DNA from: Nitrososphaerales archaeon TH703
GTDB lineage: Archaea > Thermoproteota > Nitrososphaeria > Nitrososphaerales > Nitrososphaeraceae
Reading direction: 5' to 3'
NCBI GenBank assembly: GCA_014523525.1
Contig: JAATVL010000132.1
Span: 1-16,995, forward strand
Length of the DNA stretch: 16,995 nt
Shown here one piece after another: positions 1-8,520 of this stretch. The stretch's first letter is position 1. Each line of letters opens with the position of its first letter. A model generated the notes under the pieces. The model was not told the origin of the DNA, made no database searches, and was given only the letters and a program-made list of their open reading frames with translations. The translations under genes were made by a program, and so were the position numbers.

Positions 1-358
1 AATTGACGAACCCTGATAATTTGAACTTTAATGTACAGGTTAATTTAACCTTTTGACACAGATATACTAATTATTGCAACAAACATGCTAACACGTATTA
101 CGTCATAGAAAGAGAATCAAAGTAGTAACTAATTATATCATTTATATGGACAATAATGCACCTTTAATAGACTAGGGTGTTCAAACCTTGTTTACGACAT
201 ACCCCAACAAGGATTTATAGAGCTGATAAAAAGTAATACCGACATAATGAGATAATAGAATTACCTCGGAATAGTCAAAATGGGTAAAAACCTCTTGGGC
301 TTGGTAATAATCGAAACTTACAAAAGCATTAATAACATTGTCAAATAATTTGTGTGAA
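1..358. other. Non-coding region upstream of alaS
   Basis: No convincing gene is visible on either strand. The stretch contains a perfect 15-bp palindrome at 37-51 (7-bp arms around one base) and a 7-bp inverted repeat at 186-192 and 206-212 with a 13-nt loop. A TATA-like ATTAATAAC lies at 328-336 and is treated separately as the likely alaS promoter. I looked for a tRNA around the TTCAAA at about 181 and could build no paired T arm or acceptor stem. Confidence 0.6.
328..336 (+). promoter_or_regulatory. Probable TATA box of alaS-leuS
   Basis: ATTAATAAC is centred about 27 nt upstream of the ATG at 359, the spacing expected for an archaeal box A and a leaderless transcript. This supports ATG 359 over the upstream TTG at 338 as the alaS start. 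It is a weak match in A+T-rich DNA. Confidence 0.35.
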
Positions 359-3112
359 ATGGAAAAACAGTCACTATTATCACTTTTTTCTTCAAATCCA
401 GATAAATATTATAAGGTTTCATTGTTCGATGAAAAAGGATTCAAAAGACAAAATTGCAAGTTATGCGGAAAATTCTTTTGGTCTATAAATGATAAAGCAG
501 CTTGTCCCGAACATGAAAACTACAGCTTTATAGGAGATCCCCCGACATCAAAGAGACTAAATTTTGTAAATACCTGGAAAGAATTGAGTAGTTTTTTCAG
601 AAAAAATGATCACGAACTAATCCAAAGATATCCTGTGGTATGTCGCTGGAGAGAGGATCTTTATTTCACGATTGCTTCAATAGTAGACTTTCAGAGGGTA
701 ATGAATGGAAAGATCGTATTTGAAATCCCAAAAAATCCTCTTGTAGTTCCTCAAATGTGTCTTCGTTTTAATGATATTGAAAATGTTGGTCTTACTGGTA
801 GACACTATACTAGTTTCTGCATGATAGGTCAAACCTGTAATGCAGATGCACCAGGTGGATATTGGAAGGACAGGTGTATAGAACTGGATCACGCTCTCCT
901 TAAGGAAGTACTTGGTATTCAATCGGAAGAAATTACTTTCGTTGAAGATGTTTGGATGGGTGCCGGAGCCTTTGGTAATTCGTTGGAATATTATGTTCGA
1001 GGATTGGAGATAGGAAATGCGGTATTCACTGAGTTTGAGGGAGACGAACACAATTACCGTACCCTTGATAACAGGATTATAGATATGGGAGCAGGACTAG
1101 AACGCATGTCCTGGATCACATTAGGCACCCCAACAAGCTACGATGCTACATTCGGACCGGTAATAAAAAAACTAAAAGATATAATTGGTATCGATATTGA
1201 TTCGAATCCAGAGTTTCTATCTCAATATTTCAGGATATTTTCTGAGAAATATTCGAACTATCATTATGATGTAAGACTTTTGAAAACAAATATTGCAAAA
1301 GAAATGGACGTATCGTATGAAGCTTTAGAAAAGACTATCTTACCGTTTGAAACATTATCAGTAATAGCTGATCACACAAGAACTTTATTGTTTGCAATTT
1401 CTGATGGTTCTTTACCTTCCAATGTCGGAGGGGGCTACAATCTGAGAATCATATTAAGAAGAACTCTTGCATTACTTGCACGTTTTGGCTGGAATGTCAA
1501 TTTAGAAGATATCATGGATTTACACATTGATCAACTAAAACCTATGTATCCTGAGTTATATGAGCACAAGAATGATGTTAGAACCATAATACAAATTGAA
1601 TCCGGCAGGTATTCTTCGTCTAAAGTAAGAATGTATTCCATAGCCAAATCCATGTTAACAAACAAGAAAAGCCCCAGTGTTGAAGACCTAATAAGGATGT
1701 ACGAATCCGATGGAATTACACCTGATTTTTTACTTGAAACTGGAGTTATAGAAAAAATACCACCTGATTTTTATTTGAAATTAGCAGAGCTTCATACCTC
1801 TCATGAATCAAAACGGGTTCCAGTTGTTGAAACTATCACTGGACTGAAACCCACAAGATTATTGTATTACGAGGATGCGTCCATTAGAGAATTTGATGCA
1901 AGAATTCTTAGAATAGTTAAAGGCAAATACATGATTTTGGATCAAACTGCATTTTATCCCAGAGGAGGAGGACAAGAACCAGATTTTGGATATATCGAAG
2001 GGATTAAAATTGCAGACGTAGTAAAACAAAATGATATAGTACTTCATAAATTAGACGGTTCATCAAAAGATCATTTTCCAGAGGATAAAATAGTCCACGG
2101 AATTGTTGATAACGAAAGGAGACTAGCTATAACCAAAAATCATAGCGCAACCCACATATTGAATTCCGCTGCAAGGAACAGTCTTGGAACATGGGTATGG
2201 CAGAATTCCGCCTTTAAGGAAGAACATTACGCAAGATTGGACATTACTCATCATTCTGCTCTGACGATAGAAGAAATCAAGCAGATAGAAAAAACCGCCA
2301 ATGAAGTGGTTCAGAGAAATTTACCAATATTAATCAATGTATTTGAAAGATCCGATGCTGAGAAGCGATATACATTCAGGATATATCAAGGAGGCGCAGT
2401 TCCATCAAACAATGTAAGGATAGTAAACATAGACGGATGGGATGTCGAAGCATGTGGTGGAACCCATGTAAATAAGACAGGAGAAATAGGTCTGATAAAA
2501 ATTCTAAAAACTGAGAGAATTCAAGATGGGGTAGTAAGACTAGAGTATGTTGCTGGAAATAATGCTTTGAAGTACGTGCAATCACAGGAGTCTCAGTTAC
2601 TTCATATCGCCCAATCCCTGGGTTCAAGCAAAGAGAAAGTAGTTGATTCGTTTGACAGGATAACAGCGGACAATGAATTAATGAAAAGAAAGTTTAGAAT
2701 TCTTGTTAATAAATTTTCAGACAATATGACCGAAATCGTTTCTCAGAAAGCGACTAAATCAAGATCAGGATTAAAGATCTACGTTACTTATGATGATGAA
2801 ATAGGCGATGATTACTATATTGCATTAGGAGAAAAAAGTATAGATAATGATCCTTTTTTAGTATACATCGCACTCGTTCAGGATCAAGAAAGAATAAAAG
2901 TCATAGTTTTTGTTGGTGTTGAATCAAGAAAAGTCATTAAAGCATCAAAAATTGCTAAAGAAATTTCGTTAAAACTTGGAGGTACCGGTGGAGGAGGCAC
3001 AGAGAAATTTGCTCAAGGCGGAGGAACAGACAAGAGTAAGGTTCAAGAATGCTTGAATAATCTTGAGAATTTGTTGACAAGTATTTTAGATTCTAGTGAA
3101 AAAAATGGCTGA
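359..3112 (+). CDS. alaS: Alanine--tRNA ligase (AlaRS), archaeal type
   Basis: This enzyme charges tRNA-Ala with alanine and removes mischarged serine or glycine; it is cytoplasmic. Counting from ATG 359 (917 aa), an N-terminal zinc motif (CKLC then CPEH, about residues 33-53) marks the archaeal branch. The class II catalytic core follows, with CRWREDLYFT near 95 and the ADHTRTLLFAISDG segment near 337. The editing domain has HSATH near 595-599 and CGGTH near 699-703, which together supply the editing-site metal ligands. The glycine-rich GGTGGGGTEKFAQGG near the end is typical of the C-Ala domain. Length is normal for archaeal AlaRS. The frame stays open to a TTG at 338 (7 more residues), but the ATG has better TATA spacing. 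The stop overlaps the leuS start, so the two genes are probably cotranscribed and translationally coupled. Confidence 0.97.
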   Translation: MEKQSLLSLFSSNPDKYYKVSLFDEKGFKRQNCKLCGKFFWSINDKAACPEHENYSFIGDPPTSKRLNFVNTWKELSSFFRKNDHELIQRYPVVCRWREDLYFTIASIVDFQRVMNGKIVFEIPKNPLVVPQMCLRFNDIENVGLTGRHYTSFCMIGQTCNADAPGGYWKDRCIELDHALLKEVLGIQSEEITFVEDVWMGAGAFGNSLEYYVRGLEIGNAVFTEFEGDEHNYRTLDNRIIDMGAGLERMSWITLGTPTSYDATFGPVIKKLKDIIGIDIDSNPEFLSQYFRIFSEKYSNYHYDVRLLKTNIAKEMDVSYEALEKTILPFETLSVIADHTRTLLFAISDGSLPSNVGGGYNLRIILRRTLALLARFGWNVNLEDIMDLHIDQLKPMYPELYEHKNDVRTIIQIESGRYSSSKVRMYSIAKSMLTNKKSPSVEDLIRMYESDGITPDFLLETGVIEKIPPDFYLKLAELHTSHESKRVPVVETITGLKPTRLLYYEDASIREFDARILRIVKGKYMILDQTAFYPRGGGQEPDFGYIEGIKIADVVKQNDIVLHKLDGSSKDHFPEDKIVHGIVDNERRLAITKNHSATHILNSAARNSLGTWVWQNSAFKEEHYARLDITHHSALTIEEIKQIEKTANEVVQRNLPILINVFERSDAEKRYTFRIYQGGAVPSNNVRIVNIDGWDVEACGGTHVNKTGEIGLIKILKTERIQDGVVRLEYVAGNNALKYVQSQESQLLHIAQSLGSSKEKVVDSFDRITADNELMKRKFRILVNKFSDNMTEIVSQKATKSRSGLKIYVTYDDEIGDDYYIALGEKSIDNDPFLVYIALVQDQERIKVIVFVGVESRKVIKASKIAKEISLKLGGTGGGGTEKFAQGGGTDKSKVQECLNNLENLLTSILDSSEKNG

Positions 3113-6083
3113 AAATTCAGCTGAAAAAACGTCCAACGTAGAACTCGATTGGGCAAAAGTTGGAGAAAAGTGGAGAAAAAAGTGGTCTGAAGGTAGAATA
3201 TTTGAATCTGAAACTCAGCCGCATACGAAAAAGTATTTTCTTACAGTCGCGTATCCTTATCCAAATTCGCCACAACATGTAGGTCACGGAAGAACATATA
3301 CTTTGGCTGATGTCCATGCGAGATACAAACGTATGAAGGGTTATAATGTATTATTTCCAATGGGTTTCCACTATACCGGAACACCTATTGTGTCAATGTC
3401 ACAAAGAATCAAAACCAACGATCTAGAATTAATAGAAACTTTTGAACAAATATACAAGATCCCTGATGAAGTAATATCAAGTTTTAAAGAACCTAAAAAA
3501 ATAGCCAACTTTTTCCATGAAGAAATCAAACAAGGAATGAATGAAATGGGGTATTCTATTGATTGGAGGAGAGAGTTTACGACGATAGATACGGCCTATT
3601 CTAAATTCATTTCGTGGCAATTTAGAAACCTTAGGAAGAAAGGCTTAATAGTTCAGGGATCTCATCCAGTCGGATGGTGTCCTCAGGATCAAAATCCAGT
3701 TAGTCAACATGATACTATAGGCGATATCGAACCAGAGCTAATTGAATATGTGCTTGTGAAATTCAAATTTGAAGAACAATACATTATTCCAACCGCGACA
3801 TTAAGACCAGAAACTATTTTTGGTGTGACTAACTTATGGATAAATCCAAATATTAAGTATGTAATTGCACTTGTAAATAATGAGAAATGGATAATAACTA
3901 AAGATGCAGCAAAAAAGTTGGAATTTTTAAACCTAAACGTGTCGATAATTTCAGAAATACATGGATCGGATTTGATAGGAAAATCTGTATTTGATCAATT
4001 AAGAAAACGACGCATACCTATATTTCCTGCATCATTTGTTGATCCCAATAATGGGACTGGAATTGTTATGTCGGTTCCAGCACATTCGCCTTATGATTAC
4101 CAAGCGCTCATTGATTTAAGGAAGGACTCCGTTACCTTGACAAAATATGACATGACTGTTAATATTGTTCCCATAACGGTAATCCATACTGATACGTTTC
4201 CCTCAATTGGCTTATCCCCTGCAGAATTTATAGTGACTAGCTATTCAATAACGAATCAGAACGATCCAAAACTTGAAGAAGCAACAAACAAGCTTTATTC
4301 CGACGAATTTCACAATGGTGTCCTTTTGCCAGAGATAGATATAATCGGAAATCTAAGTGTGTTAAAAGCAAGAGATACAATAAGGGAAAAAATCATCAAC
4401 CAGGGAATCGGAACTACCATGTATGAATTAAAAAATGCAGTAAAATGCAGATGCGGTACTTCTTGCGTAGTGAAGCTACTAACAAACCAGTGGTTTATCA
4501 ATTATGGTGATGAAAATTGGAAAAAATTGGCATATGAACTGATAAAAAATATGGAAATTCTACCAGAAGAAATAAGACAAGAATTTGCAAATGTTATAGA
4601 TTGGCTAAAGGAAAGAGCATGTGCAAGAAAAAGCGGTCTAGGAACGAAACTTCCATGGGATAATGAGTGGATTATTGAAAGTCTAGCAGATTCAGTTATC
4701 TATATGGCTTATTACACCCTATCAAATTATATTCGCAATAATATCGATCTACAAAACAGCAAAGATAAGGTATCGGCAGATAATTTGAGTGATAGTTTTT
4801 TTGATTACGTTCTTTTAGGAAAGAATGATCGTGACCTAGTTGCTAAAGATTCAAAAATTTCCGTACAATTATTGGATAAAATCAGAAATGAATTTCTGTA
4901 TTTTTATCCAGTAGATTCTAGGCATTCTGGAAGGGATTTGGTTCCAAATCATCTAGCGTTTTTTATATTTAATCATGCAGCAATTTTTACCAAGGATAAG
5001 TGGCCTAAGCAAATTGTTGTCAATGGGTCGGTACTAATGGAAGGTAAGAAAATGTCTAAATCGTTTGGAAATATTATTCCCCTGCGACATGCAATAGAGG
5101 AATATGGTGCTGATCCGATTCGTCTTACAATGCTAGCATCTGCAGAGATATTACAAGATTCTGACTTCTCGTTTGATTTAGTAAAAGGAATTAGATCCAA
5201 ATTGTTTGAAATTTACAGAGCTATATGTACTCACAAGAGCGTTTTTACTATAATTCATAATAGTACGGAGTGTAATGAACTGGAAGACCTCTGGATTTCA
5301 AGTAGGATTCAACATATTATTTTAGAAACTACTTCTGCTATTGAAAAATTTAGAATCAGAGAAGCATTACACAATATATTATACTTGATGGACAATGACC
5401 TACAGTGGTATCATAAAAGAAAACTTGCAAAAAATAAATCAATACGTAATATTTATCTAAAGGAATTCTTCGAAACGAGGATTAAATTATTATCGCCATT
5501 TGCTCCTTTCTTCTGTGAGGAAGTTTGGGAAATAATGGGTAATCATTCCTTTATAAGTATAGATCAATGGCCCGAAGCTGATGATTCAAAAATTAGGTTG
5601 AAATCTGAAGATAATGAAAGACTTATTCAAGATATAATTTTAGATATACAGAAAATAACTAAGGTTACTAAAATCGTTCCAAAAAGGATTATGATATACA
5701 CGTCTTCAACCATCAAGTGCATATTATATAAAAAATTATTAGACAGGATACAGAGCCAATCAACTGCAAATTTTGGATTATTCATGAAGGAGTTTGTAAA
5801 TGATAGCGAAGTTAAAGATTTCGTAAAGCATGACCCTGACTTGGTAAAGAAAATGATAAATGACATTCTGTCGGAGTCACTAGAAGTTAGACAAAGAAGA
5901 ATGAAAATTGATTCATTTAATGAATTGATACCTCTACAAGATGCCATATCTTTACTAATTAGTGAAATTGGAAATGATCAACTTGAAGTAAGTATCTTAT
6001 GTGAAGACAATAGTAACAAATATGACCCTAAGCAAAAGTCGAAATTTGCCAGGCCGTATAAACCAGCTATCTATATTGAATAA
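3105..6083 (+). CDS. leuS: Leucine--tRNA ligase (LeuRS), archaeal type
   Basis: This class I synthetase charges tRNA-Leu and hydrolyses mischarged tRNA in its CP1 domain. From ATG 3105 the protein is 992 aa, near the usual archaeal length. The HIGH signature appears as HVGHG at about residues 58-62, inside a YPYPNSPQHVGHG block. CP1 editing signatures follow: TATLRPETIFGVTNLW, the threonine-rich editing pocket, and later GTGIVMSVPAHSPYDYQ, whose aspartate region binds the substrate amino group. A CRCGTSC metal-ligand cluster and the KMSKSFGN loop (about 649-656) complete the catalytic core. The C-terminal region is helical and more divergent. The ATG lies within the end of alaS (8-nt overlap); a GTG at 3096 would add three residues and is less likely. 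The overlap suggests one alaS-leuS transcript. Confidence 0.97.
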   Translation: MAENSAEKTSNVELDWAKVGEKWRKKWSEGRIFESETQPHTKKYFLTVAYPYPNSPQHVGHGRTYTLADVHARYKRMKGYNVLFPMGFHYTGTPIVSMSQRIKTNDLELIETFEQIYKIPDEVISSFKEPKKIANFFHEEIKQGMNEMGYSIDWRREFTTIDTAYSKFISWQFRNLRKKGLIVQGSHPVGWCPQDQNPVSQHDTIGDIEPELIEYVLVKFKFEEQYIIPTATLRPETIFGVTNLWINPNIKYVIALVNNEKWIITKDAAKKLEFLNLNVSIISEIHGSDLIGKSVFDQLRKRRIPIFPASFVDPNNGTGIVMSVPAHSPYDYQALIDLRKDSVTLTKYDMTVNIVPITVIHTDTFPSIGLSPAEFIVTSYSITNQNDPKLEEATNKLYSDEFHNGVLLPEIDIIGNLSVLKARDTIREKIINQGIGTTMYELKNAVKCRCGTSCVVKLLTNQWFINYGDENWKKLAYELIKNMEILPEEIRQEFANVIDWLKERACARKSGLGTKLPWDNEWIIESLADSVIYMAYYTLSNYIRNNIDLQNSKDKVSADNLSDSFFDYVLLGKNDRDLVAKDSKISVQLLDKIRNEFLYFYPVDSRHSGRDLVPNHLAFFIFNHAAIFTKDKWPKQIVVNGSVLMEGKKMSKSFGNIIPLRHAIEEYGADPIRLTMLASAEILQDSDFSFDLVKGIRSKLFEIYRAICTHKSVFTIIHNSTECNELEDLWISSRIQHIILETTSAIEKFRIREALHNILYLMDNDLQWYHKRKLAKNKSIRNIYLKEFFETRIKLLSPFAPFFCEEVWEIMGNHSFISIDQWPEADDSKIRLKSEDNERLIQDIILDIQKITKVTKIVPKRIMIYTSSTIKCILYKKLLDRIQSQSTANFGLFMKEFVNDSEVKDFVKHDPDLVKKMINDILSESLEVRQRRMKIDSFNELIPLQDAISLLISEIGNDQLEVSILCEDNSNKYDPKQKSKFARPYKPAIYIE

Positions 6084-6257
6084 ACTCAAGGCATTAATTT
6101 GAAAGATTTATTCCTCCAAATGGACGCTTAGAGTTGTAGTAGCACCGACGGCCAATATTTTCTTATTATCTATTCAGTTAATAGTAAATTGTGAACTAAA
6201 ATTATTTTTATTGGTTGCGTATACTATTTAATTTAGAAGCATTTCAAATATTCAGAG
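6084..6257. other. Intergenic spacer with dtd2 promoter
   Basis: This 174-bp A+T-rich gap between leuS and the D-aminoacyl-tRNA deacylase holds no ORF of note. The only feature recognised is the TATA-like element near its end. Its presence suggests dtd2 has its own promoter and is not simply the third gene of the synthetase operon. Confidence 0.5.
6225..6235 (+). promoter_or_regulatory. Probable TATA box of dtd2
   Basis: TATTTAATTTA is centred about 28 nt upstream of the TTG at 6258. This is archaeal box A spacing for an mRNA starting at or just before the start codon, and it supports the TTG start. Confidence 0.5.
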
Positions 6258-7070
6258 TTGTCTGCCAATTATACACTAATTTGTTCAAACGAAGATCTTG
6301 CAAGTAGTACAATTTCGCGTCGTTTGATCGAGAAATATGGATTCATTAAAGATACTAATTCTACCTTTTGTTCAAGTAATTATCCAAATATTGTGTTACA
6401 TATTTCTGAAAATAATTTGCTCTATCTTGATAATCTGGATGAACTATATCCCAACACATCATGTTTTATTTTCCTATCTCAACACAGATCTAAAGCTAAC
6501 ATTCCGGCATTGACGTGTCATTCCACAGGAAATTTTAGCAAAAATAATTTTGGGGGCAAAGAAAGGGAATTAGGAGTATGTTATCCTTGGCTTCAAAAAC
6601 AATACCTTATTGAATTGAATAATCATAAGGATAGAGTTCCCATGTATGATATTATTATAGAATCTACCCATCATGGTCCGACTTCACTAAAAAAACCAAC
6701 TCTATTTATTGAAATAGGATCAACTGAAAAACAATGGAAAGATGAAAATGCAGCACATACAGTATGTAGATCTTTATTTAAGGTTATTACCAGAAAAAAT
6801 GAGTTTTGTGAAAAGGTAGCCATAGCCTTAGGAGGCAATCACTATCCAACAAAATTCAATAAGATATTACTGGAATCGGAAATCGGTTTGGGTTCCATTG
6901 CTGCAAAGCATGATTTACCATATTTGGATAATTTTTTAATAGAACAAATGGTATCTCGGAACATTGAGGAAGTAACTTTTGCTTTGGTAGATTCAAAGGG
7001 ACTAGGAAAAGAGAAATCTAGAATATTATCTGCACTCGATGACGTTGGAATTGAAGTTTTAAGAATCTAG
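6258..7070 (+). CDS. dtdA: D-aminoacyl-tRNA deacylase, DTD2/GEK1 type
   Basis: This 270-aa protein belongs to the archaeal/plant DTD2 family, which hydrolyses D-amino acids wrongly attached to tRNA and so keeps D-residues out of proteins. Family signatures are clear: LSQHRSKANIPALTCHSTGNF (about residues 73-93), ESTHHGPTSLKKPTLFIEIGSTEKQW (135-160) and LGGNHYPTKF (191-200), which carry the conserved histidines of the active site. Length is standard. The start is TTG, supported by the -28 TATA-like box and by alignment of the short MSANYTLI N-terminus with the family. It follows alaS and leuS on the same strand after 174 bp, so three genes guarding the accuracy of tRNA charging lie together. 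A coregulated cluster is inference. Confidence 0.93.
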   Translation: MSANYTLICSNEDLASSTISRRLIEKYGFIKDTNSTFCSSNYPNIVLHISENNLLYLDNLDELYPNTSCFIFLSQHRSKANIPALTCHSTGNFSKNNFGGKERELGVCYPWLQKQYLIELNNHKDRVPMYDIIIESTHHGPTSLKKPTLFIEIGSTEKQWKDENAAHTVCRSLFKVITRKNEFCEKVAIALGGNHYPTKFNKILLESEIGLGSIAAKHDLPYLDNFLIEQMVSRNIEEVTFALVDSKGLGKEKSRILSALDDVGIEVLRI

Positions 7071-7092
7071 AGTAATGAAAACGCCGTTATAG

Positions 7093-7104
7093 TTATTTAT
7101 TATT
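7093..7104 (+). promoter_or_regulatory. Probable TATA box of the methyltransferase gene
   Basis: TTATTTATTATT is centred about 25 nt upstream of ATG 7123, consistent with a separate leaderless transcript beginning at the start codon. Confidence 0.45.
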
Positions 7105-7122
7105 GTGTAACGTCAATAGATT

Positions 7123-7461
7123 ATGGATTACATTAGAAGAAAAAAACATAGGGGAACAAGTACGCGTCATATTAATAATCAGTGTGTCTACAATCTTGTT
7201 TCAAATATACCTCCTGGAAAAGTTGCAACTTATGGACAATTGGCGTCATCCGTAGGGAATCCTCGCGCGGCACGTGGAATTGGAAAAATCTTAAACAAGA
7301 ATCCACGCCCAATTATAGTACCTTGTCATCGTGTTGTGTGTTCAGACGGACATATTGGAGGTTATATGTACGGAAAGGAACGAAAGATATCGTTGTTACT
7401 TAATGAAGGAATTCCTATTGTTAATGATCTTATAAAAGATTTTGAAAAATACAGAGTGTAA
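7123..7461 (+). CDS. ogt: Methylated-DNA--protein-cysteine S-methyltransferase, minimal catalytic domain
   Basis: This suicide repair protein transfers alkyl groups from O6-alkylguanine in DNA to its own cysteine. The 112-aa product shows the whole C-terminal MGMT domain: PPGKVATYGQLA (about 30-41, with the base-flipping tyrosine), the RAARGIG helix with the arginine finger (48-54), and the active-site motif IVPCHRVV (65-72, Cys68). The cysteine separates it from alkyltransferase-like proteins, which carry Trp there. It lacks the usual N-terminal alpha/beta domain of Ogt and Ada-C; in its place is a short basic leader (MDYIRRKKHR). The archaeal GYRWG-type strand appears as GGYMYG. It ends 11 bp from the end of rpl19e on the other strand. 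Confidence 0.9.
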   Translation: MDYIRRKKHRGTSTRHINNQCVYNLVSNIPPGKVATYGQLASSVGNPRAARGIGKILNKNPRPIIVPCHRVVCSDGHIGGYMYGKERKISLLLNEGIPIVNDLIKDFEKYRV

Positions 7462-7472
7462 GGTTGGGATTG

Positions 7473-7922
7473 TTACTTATGTATCTTTGCTTGTTTGGCA
7501 AGTTCTCTCAAGTGAGATAGAGACCTTACATTACCACCCTTAATTTTTTTATATAACGCCCAAAAAGTTTCTCTATTTATCTCGTTTCTGGCTTTTAATA
7601 TTTTTAAATGACGTCTCATGGCCTTGGTTCGTTTAACATAAACATCTTTCTTTCCCACTCTAGCAGTTTTCTTTCCTTTCTTTGAGCCGGCCGAAGTACC
7701 ATGTTTTCTACGTGTCTTTAGTTTCTTTTCTGCTCTTGACCTAGAAATCCCTCTTAGTTTTACTGTCCATATAGTCCCCTTCTTAACCAAGGAACGTATA
7801 TCCTCTCGTGTAATAGCATCAGATATATCATCAAGCTTATCAGGTTCGAATCTTACTCTATTTAATCCGACACCCAATACTCTTGAAATCAGTTCTCTTT
7901 TTTTTCTTAAATTTACAACCAT
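7473..7922 (-). CDS. rpl19e: Large-subunit ribosomal protein eL19
   Basis: This is a structural protein of the archaeal 50S subunit. The 149-aa product has the family N-terminus (LRKKRELISRVLGVGLNRVRFEP), the VKKGTIWTVKLRGISRSRA segment near residues 45-64, then the basic RRKHGTSAGSKKGKKTAR block near 71-88 and a long C-terminal helix. It is complete and of normal length. Its ATG overlaps the last base of the rpl32e stop (TAATG), so translation is probably coupled with the upstream gene. It is convergent with the methyltransferase gene. Confidence 0.96.
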   Translation of the reverse strand: MVVNLRKKRELISRVLGVGLNRVRFEPDKLDDISDAITREDIRSLVKKGTIWTVKLRGISRSRAEKKLKTRRKHGTSAGSKKGKKTARVGKKDVYVKRTKAMRRHLKILKARNEINRETFWALYKKIKGGNVRSLSHLRELAKQAKIHK

Positions 7923-8488
7923 TATGATTTAGCCACTTTTTTTCTTGAACTTTTACCCTTCACTTCTTTTTTGCCCTTTGCTTCAGCTTCTTTCTTGGGC
8001 TTTGTTTCTACCTTTGCTTCAGCTTCTTTCTTGGGCTTTGTTTCTACCTTTGCTTCAGCTTCTTTCTTGGGCTTTGTTTCTACCTTTTCAGGCAACTTCT
8101 TTGCTTCAATCTTACCTGGATTTAAAATCTTGATTTTCAACTTTGTAGCTTCTGTAACTATTTCTATTCTTTTTTTGTTCCCAACGCCATGAGCTATTCT
8201 TACTGCATCTTTCATGGGATCAATTTTTGTCAAATCCCTAGTATTAAAAACCAAAACATCATTATAACCTGACGGATGTAAGCCCCTTGATATTCTAGGT
8301 CCCTTATAACCAACCTTAACCAACCGCGGAACACCTGAGACCTGCTTTCTCATCTTATTGTCTTTTCCTTTGGGTTTCCTCCAATTAGATGCAAGTTTTT
8401 TATACCTCCAGCTCTCTTGTCTCACAAACTCTGGTCTTTTCTCTGCTATTTTTTTTCTGAGTTGCAGGAGTTCCTTATTAATAACCAA
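7922..8488 (-). CDS. rpl32e: Large-subunit ribosomal protein eL32 with repetitive lysine-rich tail
   Basis: This 50S protein is 188 aa, longer than the roughly 130 aa of most archaeal eL32. The core is typical: LRKKIAEKRPEFVRQESWRYKKL near 10-32, WRKPKGKDNKMRKQ near 36-49, then GVPRLVKVGYKGPRISRGLHPSG and VFNTRDL. From about residue 125 the protein becomes a charged tail with three identical VETKPKKEAEAK units and a KKEVKGKSSRKKVAKS end. The start is TTG; a TATA box about 28 nt upstream and the family N-terminus both support it, and the next Met is inside the core. It is first in an operon with rpl19e. Confidence 0.95.
   Translation of the reverse strand: MVINKELLQLRKKIAEKRPEFVRQESWRYKKLASNWRKPKGKDNKMRKQVSGVPRLVKVGYKGPRISRGLHPSGYNDVLVFNTRDLTKIDPMKDAVRIAHGVGNKKRIEIVTEATKLKIKILNPGKIEAKKLPEKVETKPKKEAEAKVETKPKKEAEAKVETKPKKEAEAKGKKEVKGKSSRKKVAKS
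7976..8083 (-). repeat. Three perfect 36-bp tandem repeats inside rpl32e
   Basis: Three head-to-tail copies (7976-8011, 8012-8047, 8048-8083) appear identical base for base. On the coding strand each encodes 12 residues, VETKPKKEAEAK in one phase, so copy-number change would preserve the frame. Lack of synonymous differences between copies suggests recent expansion or ongoing homogenisation. Confidence 0.95.
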
Positions 8489-8512
8489 TTGACTATTGTC
8501 AAGACCCTATTT

Positions 8513-8520
8513 TTTAAATA
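8513..8520 (-). promoter_or_regulatory. Probable TATA box of rpl32e-rpl19e
   Basis: Read on the minus strand, TATTTAAA is centred about 28 nt before the TTG start at 8488. It is a strong archaeal box A match for a leaderless ribosomal protein operon. Confidence 0.55.

Noticed and set aside
7945..8192. Plus-strand frames opposite rpl32e with LLQLLSWALFLP-type repeats
   Set aside because: The repeats are the antisense reading of the 36-bp units in rpl32e; the ribosomal gene explains the sequence.
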